From a virus: 20,543 nt of DNA. The stretch spans positions 1 through 20,543 of IMG/VR virus record IMGVR_UViG_3300048554_000560, one strand, 5' to 3'. This document shows positions 15,395-20,014 of the stretch, in pieces. A model generated the notes under the pieces. The model made no database searches. It had not been told where the DNA came from and saw only the letters and a list, made by a program, of their open reading frames with translations. Both the position numbers and the translations under genes were made by a program. Position 1 is the stretch's first letter, and every line of letters begins with the position of its first letter.

Positions 15395-15801
15395 TGGCTC
15401 ATTTTGCACAATTAGATGAAAACAATATTGTAATAAATGTATGGGTTATAACAAACGAAGATATAGGGGACCCGGAAAATACAGCAGGATTAGACAACGA
15501 ACAACAAGGCATTGATTTTATTACAAATGAATTAGGACAAGTCGGGTTGTTTAAACAAACATCTTTTAATTCTAATTTTAGAGGTGGTTATGCAGGAATA
15601 GACTGGGTTTACAGTGAAGAAGATGATAAATTTTATCCTCCTAAACCTTACGATAACTGGATTTTTAATGAAGAATATTATGTATGGTTGCCTCCAGTAG
15701 AGAAACCTACATTAACAGATGAAGAAATAGCTGCTAATAAAATGTATTACTGGAACCAAGAAGATAATACTTGGAACTTAGGAGATAGCTACAGAACATA
15801 G
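15394..15801 (+). CDS. Conserved marine-phage fibre-cluster protein
   Basis: Encodes 135 residues. The opening Met-Ala-His-Phe-Ala-Gln-Leu-Asp, a central Phe-Lys-Gln-Thr-Ser-Phe-Asn motif, an Arg-Gly-Gly-Tyr-Ala-Gly-Ile-Asp segment, a Pro-Pro-Lys-Pro-Tyr-Asp-Asn-Trp motif and a late Tyr-Tyr-Trp-Asn match a family repeatedly seen near fibre genes of cyanophages and pelagiphages, from memory; its function is not established, possibly fibre assembly or tip. Palindrome copy 7 coincides with the conserved Phe-Lys-Gln part, so there protein constraint may also explain the bases. It starts at TAATG directly after the adhesin. Confidence 0.72.
   Translation: MAHFAQLDENNIVINVWVITNEDIGDPENTAGLDNEQQGIDFITNELGQVGLFKQTSFNSNFRGGYAGIDWVYSEEDDKFYPPKPYDNWIFNEEYYVWLPPVEKPTLTDEEIAANKMYYWNQEDNTWNLGDSYRT
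15547..15558. promoter_or_regulatory. Dispersed palindrome copy 7 (in-gene)
   Basis: A perfect TTGTTTAAACAA, in phase as Leu-Phe-Lys-Gln. In this family a Trp/Phe-Lys-Gln-Thr-Ser motif is usual, so this copy is the one best explained by protein conservation. Confidence 0.45.
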
Positions 15802-15813
15802 TATTGTTAAGGT

Positions 15814-16479
15814 ATGCTTAAAGTATATCCTAAGAAAAAAGAATACATTCCTTTATTAGAACATATATCAACTAAACCAATTATTCCCGATTGGTATAAA
15901 AATCAAAAGATGTCAAGTGATAAAGACACTTGGAATAAATTTATAAATAAAAAACCAGCGAAAAATTGCCCAGCTCTTCAACATAATATTACTTCCAGTT
16001 ATTATGTGACTGCTTGGAGTGATGTATATGTAGAGATATTTGATGATGGTAGTAGCACTTGGGATTGCCCAGTTAGGTTTGCGTGGGAAGAACCTATAGA
16101 AGATTGGATAAGACATCAAAGCCCTAATCAATTAGAAGGTATGGATATTAAACAGATACCTGGTGTAGGCATACTTAAACTTGTTATGCCTATGTATTTT
16201 AAAACACCTAAAGGGTATGGATTATTGGTAGAAGGAATACATCCAACTGCTAAATTTGTACAAGGAATATCGCCAACAGATAAATGGTTTAAAATTCCAT
16301 TACCATTTAGTTTTGAAGGAAATAAATTAGTTATTAAAACAGGAGAACCTTTAGTAAAATTAACAATAGTTAAATTAAAACCTAAGATACAAAAAATAAA
16401 TACTATACCTAAATATTTTAATGTATTAGAAATTAAAAAAAATCAAGTATATCACTGGAACAGATATAAAAATATGTAG
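15814..16479 (+). CDS. Conserved hypothetical phage protein
   Basis: Encodes 221 residues, basic, unlike its acidic neighbours. It opens with Lys-Val-Tyr-Pro-Lys-Lys-Lys, has Ile-Ile-Pro-Asp-Trp-Tyr-Lys near residue 25 and a Cys-Pro-Ala-Leu-Gln-His motif near residue 52, then a beta-rich region with Asp-Val-Tyr-Val-Glu-Ile. This arrangement recalls DUF6065-type proteins of cyanophages and related viruses (a memory-based guess). A Phe-Lys-Thr-Pro-Lys-Gly-Tyr-Gly segment follows near residue 130. AAGG sits very close to the ATG, so its ribosome site is weak. The role is unknown; position at the end of the fibre cluster suggests an accessory function. Confidence 0.7.
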   Translation: MLKVYPKKKEYIPLLEHISTKPIIPDWYKNQKMSSDKDTWNKFINKKPAKNCPALQHNITSSYYVTAWSDVYVEIFDDGSSTWDCPVRFAWEEPIEDWIRHQSPNQLEGMDIKQIPGVGILKLVMPMYFKTPKGYGLLVEGIHPTAKFVQGISPTDKWFKIPLPFSFEGNKLVIKTGEPLVKLTIVKLKPKIQKINTIPKYFNVLEIKKNQVYHWNRYKNM

Positions 16480-16484
16480 GCATA

Positions 16485-16493
16485 TGATATAAT
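16485..16493 (+). promoter_or_regulatory. Lysis-cassette promoter giving a leaderless mRNA
   Basis: TG-A-TATAAT (TG 16485-16486, hexamer 16488-16493) is followed after seven bases by ATG 16501. A transcript starting at the usual distance would begin at or one base before the A of the start codon, with no Shine-Dalgarno. No good -35 is seen. It would drive the lysis cassette. Confidence 0.6.
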
Positions 16494-16500
16494 CCTATTT

Positions 16501-16632
16501 ATGGATTATGTAATTGGTTTTATTGTTGGATTTTTTTTAAAAGATTTTAGTAGGTATCTTAAAAAATTAGCTGATAGTCACTACGATTGGGATACTGAAT
16601 TTGAAGAATGGTCTGCTGATGACCTCCCATAA
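16501..16632 (+). CDS. Small membrane protein on a leaderless transcript
   Basis: Encodes 43 residues. Residues 3-13 are strongly hydrophobic (Val-Ile-Gly-Phe-Ile-Val-Gly-Phe-Phe) and would form a short N-terminal membrane anchor; residues 14-22 are basic and residues 25-43 acidic with Trp. This layout suits a small inner-membrane protein with a cytoplasmic tail. There is no ribosome site, but an extended -10 places the transcript start on the ATG. Its 3' end overlaps the next gene by 14 bases. It opens the lysis cassette and may be an antiholin, holin regulator or superinfection protein; none of these can be shown. Confidence 0.55.
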   Translation: MDYVIGFIVGFFLKDFSRYLKKLADSHYDWDTEFEEWSADDLP

Positions 16633-16810
16633 CGGCAATGGATTTACACAGAAAGAAATGCTTACTCTAATATTGGAAGGGCAACAAGATATAAACAAAC
16701 GCATAGATGAGTTACACGAAAAGGTTAATCAAAAGATTTCAAGACAAGAATTAAGTGGATGGCTTGTAGCTATTTCCGCATTGGTGGTATTAATAAATAA
16801 CTTAATGTAA
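16619..16810 (+). CDS. Small lysis-associated membrane protein, XhlA-like
   Basis: Encodes 63 residues from ATG 16619; an in-frame TTG at 16601 would add six residues but has no ribosome site. Residues 13-45 form a heptad-like coiled coil with Lys-Glu and Ile/Leu spacing, followed by a polar turn and a C-terminal hydrophobic segment (Gly-Trp-Leu-Val-Ala-Ile-Ser-Ala-Leu-Val-Val, residues 48-60). A cytoplasmic coiled coil plus one C-terminal membrane helix is the layout of hemolysin XhlA-type phage proteins, which assist lysis. It overlaps the upstream gene by 14 bp and links to the next by TAATG. Membership of that family is a suggestion from layout only. Confidence 0.6.
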   Translation: MTSHNGNGFTQKEMLTLILEGQQDINKRIDELHEKVNQKISRQELSGWLVAISALVVLINNLM

Positions 16811-16917
16811 TGGAAGATGACTTCGTACTTCCGGACAATATGTTTACAGACAACCCTGTATTTGAAGACACTTCAAAAGAATTTGATGATGATTGTGGGG
16901 ATGCGTGTAAAATATGA
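16810..16917 (+). CDS. Acidic 35-residue peptide with Cys pair
   Basis: Encodes 35 residues, very acidic, ending Asp-Asp-Asp-Cys-Gly-Asp-Ala-Cys-Lys-Ile. It begins at a TAATG overlap and ends at an ATGA overlap with the secreted protein gene, so both boundaries fit translational coupling; this is the main evidence that it is real. The Cys-Gly-Asp-Ala-Cys pair could bind a metal or form a disulfide. No function is known. Confidence 0.55.
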   Translation: MEDDFVLPDNMFTDNPVFEDTSKEFDDDCGDACKI

Positions 16918-18725
16918 AAAAGTTTTTTAGTTTACTTGCAGCTTTCTTATTAGTTACTACACCTGCTTATGCTTACCACACAGAAACACAAACACCTTAT
17001 GGTATAAACATATCTGTTGATAATGAAACAGGAGAGATAGAACTTACCTTTCAAGAGAGTGATGCGTTAGAAGTTAATCCACCTGAATACTATAGGTTAT
17101 TTTTTGGTGATGATGACCAAGCAGCAGACTTCTCTATAGATACTAGCTTTGGTTTTAATGAAGCATTGTCTTGGAGAACTTATTACTTTACTCCTGAATA
17201 TATATACGAAAAGTTTGAAACAACTACGCTTACATTTTATGCAAAGATACAAGCAAGGAACGATACAGGTAGTACAGTTAGTGACTATACAGCAGTTGTT
17301 AGTGTAGAATATGATTATGATTATGTACCTGATACAACGACATCTAGTTCGACAACAAGCTCTACCACCACAACAACGACAACGCTACCTAAGGCGGAAG
17401 ATGTGGTTGAAGATGGTAACACAACCTATCTTGCGTGGGATGAATATGGTTGCGAACATCCGAACAACCCTTTATCGTTTAAAGAATACCTGGAAGCAGT
17501 AGAGAGTGGAGTATGGTTCGGTTATCAAGATGGTGATTGCAGTGATGTACCTGATATCATTACTATTATTATCGAAGAAGAGGAGATAGAAGATGAGTTG
17601 GACCAAGAGATACTTGGAGATGACACCCTCGGAGAAGAAGAAATTTTTATTGAAGAGGAAGAACTTACACAAGAAGAAATAGATATCATTGAAGCAGAAA
17701 TTAAAGCTGAAGAAGAGCGTTTAATTGCTGAACAGATAGATGCTGAAGAAGAATTACTTATACTAGAAGAACTAGAAGATAGTGTAATTATTCTTGAAGA
17801 TTTATCTGAAGAAGAGATACAAGAGTTCGTAGATGTTATACAGGAAATAGAAGATACAATAGAAATTATTGAAATCGTTGAAGAGATAATAGAACTAGAT
17901 ATACCCGAAGATATTATACTTGTTATAGAAGAAAAGGTTTTAGAAGATGATGATGTTGTTGTGGTGGAAGATGAAGAAGTTATCCAGGAAGTTTTGGATG
18001 AGCCAATACAGGAAGATGTTGAGGAGAAACTTGCAGAAGAACTTTCTGAAGAAGAGGTCATTGAAGAACTTGTTGAAGTTGAAGAGGTCATTGAAGAACT
18101 TATAACAGTAGAGATAGTAGAAGTATCTGAAGAGGAACTAGAAGAGTTCACAGAAGAGGAGTTAGTTGAGTATGAAGAAGCAAAAAAAGAAGCTATACAA
18201 GAGTTTGTACAAGAGCTTACCAACGAAGAAGTCGTAGAAGTACTTGAAGAAGTACAAGATGTTGGTGTACAAAACTTAGAACAAGTATCAGAGGAAGTAC
18301 AAGAGGTTGTACAAGCAGTAGTGGAAGAGGCTATTGATAATGTTGAAGAACTTACAGAGGAACAAGTTGAGGTTGTTGCTGAAGTATTACAAGTTGAAAC
18401 TGAGGATGTTGCTATTGTTGCAGAAGCAATTAAATCAGATGAAGTCGTAGCTGAAGCAGTAGAAGAATATGTAGAGAGAGCTGTAGAGAACGCAGATGTA
18501 GAAGACTATACACTTGCTGATGTTGTCACAGAAAAAACTTATGAGGCATTCCTTGAAAATCCAATAGAAGTATTTGTAGATGTTGATATACAAGATATAA
18601 ACCTATCAACCATTGGTAATGATATGACACAAGACCAAAGAGAAAAAGCACAAGAAGTTGTCGTGCCTGTAATTTTGACTAGAATAGTAAGTATCGCAGC
18701 ATTTGTGATGAGGAAAAGTTTATGA
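16914..18725 (+). CDS. Secreted or surface Glu-rich protein in the lysis cassette
   Basis: Encodes 603 residues. Residues 1-20 are a classical signal peptide ending Thr-Pro-Ala-Tyr-Ala. Residues 25-138 form a beta-sandwich-like domain. Residues 140-159 are a Thr/Ser linker ending Leu-Pro, a hallmark of actinobacterial surface proteins. Residues 165-212 hold a small domain with two cysteines and Trp-Asp-Glu-Tyr. Residues 217-530 are an extremely Glu-rich helical region with Glu-Glu-X-X-Glu repeats, including a direct DNA repeat. The last 20 residues are hydrophobic with a basic end, a possible membrane anchor. It is translated from an ATGA overlap and overlaps the next gene by 4 bp. Secretion and host-surface placement are inferred; function unknown, and acquisition from a host is possible. 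Confidence 0.75.
   Translation: MKKFFSLLAAFLLVTTPAYAYHTETQTPYGINISVDNETGEIELTFQESDALEVNPPEYYRLFFGDDDQAADFSIDTSFGFNEALSWRTYYFTPEYIYEKFETTTLTFYAKIQARNDTGSTVSDYTAVVSVEYDYDYVPDTTTSSSTTSSTTTTTTTLPKAEDVVEDGNTTYLAWDEYGCEHPNNPLSFKEYLEAVESGVWFGYQDGDCSDVPDIITIIIEEEEIEDELDQEILGDDTLGEEEIFIEEEELTQEEIDIIEAEIKAEEERLIAEQIDAEEELLILEELEDSVIILEDLSEEEIQEFVDVIQEIEDTIEIIEIVEEIIELDIPEDIILVIEEKVLEDDDVVVVEDEEVIQEVLDEPIQEDVEEKLAEELSEEEVIEELVEVEEVIEELITVEIVEVSEEELEEFTEEELVEYEEAKKEAIQEFVQELTNEEVVEVLEEVQDVGVQNLEQVSEEVQEVVQAVVEEAIDNVEELTEEQVEVVAEVLQVETEDVAIVAEAIKSDEVVAEAVEEYVERAVENADVEDYTLADVVTEKTYEAFLENPIEVFVDVDIQDINLSTIGNDMTQDQREKAQEVVVPVILTRIVSIAAFVMRKSL
18051..18101 (+). repeat. Direct repeat in the Glu-rich region
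   Basis: Two identical 21-bp copies, 18051-18071 and 18081-18101, lie 30 bp apart and encode Glu-Glu-Val-Ile-Glu-Glu-Leu twice, a ten-residue helical repeat. It suggests growth of the Glu-rich region by short duplications. Confidence 0.8.
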
Positions 18726-18940
18726 TAAAAAAAATATGGAATTGGTTTATAACAATAATTAAGGAAACATTAAACCTTAGTTGGACCCTCGTTGGGCTAA
18801 TAATTGCAACACTCACTTTGACCGGGAGTGCCCAGCAAGTAACAGGTTTAGCTACTGTAATTACATTAGCTGTATGGTTATTGACCATTGGATTTAGAAG
18901 TGACAAGCCTAAAAACAAATCAACGAAAGCGAGTAGGTAA
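18722..18940 (+). CDS. Two-helix membrane protein, holin-like
   Basis: Encodes 72 residues. A basic N terminus with Trp is followed by two hydrophobic segments, about residues 20-37 and 43-59, separated by a short polar turn with Gln-Gln, and a basic Ser/Lys-rich C terminus. Two helices and a basic tail are the layout of class II phage holins, which open the membrane for the lysin. A separate r1t-type holin follows at 19658, so this one could instead be an antiholin or a membrane partner of the secreted protein. It overlaps the secreted-protein gene as ATGA and ends at a TAATG junction with a Cys-rich microprotein frame. Confidence 0.7.
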   Translation: MIKKIWNWFITIIKETLNLSWTLVGLIIATLTLTGSAQQVTGLATVITLAVWLLTIGFRSDKPKNKSTKASR

Positions 18941-18978
18941 TGGACTGTTGTGGCGGTGGATGTTGTGGCGGCAAATAA
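18940..18978 (+). CDS. MDCCGGGCCGGK microprotein
   Basis: A 12-residue frame starting exactly at a TAATG overlap with the holin-like gene encodes MDCCGGGCCGGK, a tandem Cys-Cys-Gly-Gly pattern. Bases are guanine-rich and unlike the AT-rich surroundings. The coupled start and the striking repeat are the only evidence that it is translated. Four cysteines in such a short, flexible chain could bind iron, copper or zinc or act through disulfides. Chance is not excluded. Confidence 0.4.
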   Translation: MDCCGGGCCGGK

Positions 18979-19066
18979 CTGCTACACATTTATTAATGAG
19001 AATGGTACACACATAAGTATATGTGATTGTAAGAATGGAGGAATAGGTGAAACTCACAGTTGTTAG
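18965..19066 (+). CDS. Possible Cys-rich 33-residue peptide
   Basis: From GTG 18965, in frame with the holin-like gene across its stop, this frame encodes 33 residues with four cysteines, including Cys-Asp-Cys-Lys and a terminal Cys. GGTGGA lies four bases upstream. It overlaps the start of the DUF5675 gene by 20 bases and other GTG starts at 18950 and 18956 are open. The sequence also holds a CACATA/TATGTG hairpin (19010-19025), so the bases may serve RNA structure instead. Tentative. Confidence 0.3.
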   Translation: MAANNCYTFINENGTHISICDCKNGGIGETHSC

Positions 19067-19658
19067 AACCCAAATGGGAACTGATGCGACCAATGGAATT
19101 TTATTAATTGATAATGTATTTGAAGCATATACATTAGAAGACCAATACCAAGCAGTAAAAGTAATGCACGAAACCTGCATACCTGAAGGTACATACGACA
19201 TAAAGTTTAGAACTGTTGGTGGTTTTCATACTAAGTATGCAGAGAGATATGGTAATGCACACTATGGTATGTTACATTTACAAGATGTACCTAACTTTAC
19301 TTATATACTTATACACGCTGGGAACACCGATGAACATACTTCGGGTTGTCTTATTGTCGGAGAAACTCAACAAGATTTAGACCTTAGTGAGGATGGTTTC
19401 ATCGGACATTCAGGCAAAGCGTATTCAAAAATGTATAACAAGGTGGCTAAAGAACTACTACTTGGTGGGGAAGTAACTATAGAATACACAACAATAACTA
19501 AATTATTACAAAAGCCTTTATCTAATTCTTCTACTGATGATGTAGTACTAGCTAGAACAGTTATGGATAAATTGCAAGAACTCCAGGAAGATATTTCTGA
19601 AGTGAATGGTAATGTTATAACAAATCAAGCTATGCTAAGAGGTAGGATAATTAAATAA
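19047..19658 (+). CDS. DUF5675, L,D-transpeptidase-like probable lysin
   Basis: Encodes 203 residues from GTG 19047, with GGAGGA just upstream. The first 130 residues match the DUF5675 pattern: Leu-Thr-Val-Val-Arg, Gly-Ile-Leu-Leu-Ile-Asp, Tyr-Thr-Leu-Glu-Asp, Cys-Ile-Pro-Glu-Gly-Thr-Tyr and then Ile-His-Ala-Gly-Asn ... Thr-Ser-Gly-Cys-Leu-Ile-Val-Gly. The last block places a His and a Cys as in the YkuD L,D-transpeptidase active site (near residues 90 and 101). Residues 140-203 are a helical tail. With a holin immediately after it and no other peptidoglycan enzyme in the window, it probably acts on the wall; substrate and reaction are inferred. Confidence 0.78.
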   Translation: MKLTVVRTQMGTDATNGILLIDNVFEAYTLEDQYQAVKVMHETCIPEGTYDIKFRTVGGFHTKYAERYGNAHYGMLHLQDVPNFTYILIHAGNTDEHTSGCLIVGETQQDLDLSEDGFIGHSGKAYSKMYNKVAKELLLGGEVTIEYTTITKLLQKPLSNSSTDDVVLARTVMDKLQELQEDISEVNGNVITNQAMLRGRIIK

Positions 19659-19939
19659 TGTTTGATAAATCTAAAAGAAAAAGAAACTCTGATGGGACAT
19701 TCAAGAAGGATGTGGCGTGGACCCCTTGGAACGAAGCCTGGAGTTATAAAATGAGTGAAGAACTTAAAGATATGATTGAGCGTACAGCTTGGACCTTCAT
19801 TGAAGCGTTCATTGGTGCGTTAACAGTTGCACCTTTAGTAGGTGTAGAAGCTGAAACATTACAACTAGCTGCTTTAGCTGGTGGTGGTGCTGCACTTGCA
19901 GTCATTAAGACATACGCAAAAAAACAAATCACTAAATAA
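19658..19939 (+). CDS. Holin, r1t type
   Basis: Encodes 93 residues. A basic N terminus (Lys-Ser-Lys-Arg-Lys-Arg) is followed by an acidic helix (residues 30-42) and two hydrophobic segments: about 42-62 (Arg-Thr-Ala-Trp-Thr-Phe-Ile-Glu-Ala-Phe) and 66-86 (Ala-Ala-Leu-Ala-Gly-Gly-Gly-Ala-Ala-Leu), with a basic C-terminal end. This Arg-Thr-Ala-Trp-Thr-Phe start and Gly-Gly-Ala-rich second helix match r1t-like holins, common in actinophages and Lactococcus phage r1t. It would permeabilise the membrane and release or activate the lysin, whose gene directly precedes it at a TAATG junction. It is the most confidently named lysis gene here. Confidence 0.85.
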   Translation: MFDKSKRKRNSDGTFKKDVAWTPWNEAWSYKMSEELKDMIERTAWTFIEAFIGALTVAPLVGVEAETLQLAALAGGGAALAVIKTYAKKQITK

Positions 19940-19975
19940 CCTAAGTTAAATACCGGGGTAATTCAATATCTGTTA

Positions 19976-19992
19976 TATACTTGTTTAAACAA
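19976..19992 (+). promoter_or_regulatory. Promoter with overlapping palindrome copy 8
   Basis: TATACT (19976-19981) shares its last T with a perfect TTGTTTAAACAA (19981-19992). A start near 19988-19989 would lie inside the palindrome, and a leader of about 26 nt with GGAGGTG (20004-20010) would precede TTG 20015. The same placement of -10-like hexamer and palindrome occurs at 11996-12012. A bound protein would most simply repress. Confidence 0.55.
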
Positions 19993-20014
19993 GCAATAAA
20001 AACGGAGGTGGACA

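Noticed and set aside
17525-18223. Long antisense Ser-rich open frame opposite the secreted protein.
   Set aside because: It is the complement of GAA/GAG repeats; low-complexity Ser runs with no start signal make it a shadow of the Glu-rich gene.
18920-19201. Minus-strand frame over the Cys-rich microprotein region.
   Set aside because: No ribosome site, it cuts across the coupled plus-strand genes, and composition is poor.
19951-19960. TACCGGGGTA as a possible terminator after the holin.
   Set aside because: The stem is only four base pairs with a 2-nt loop and no T-run follows.
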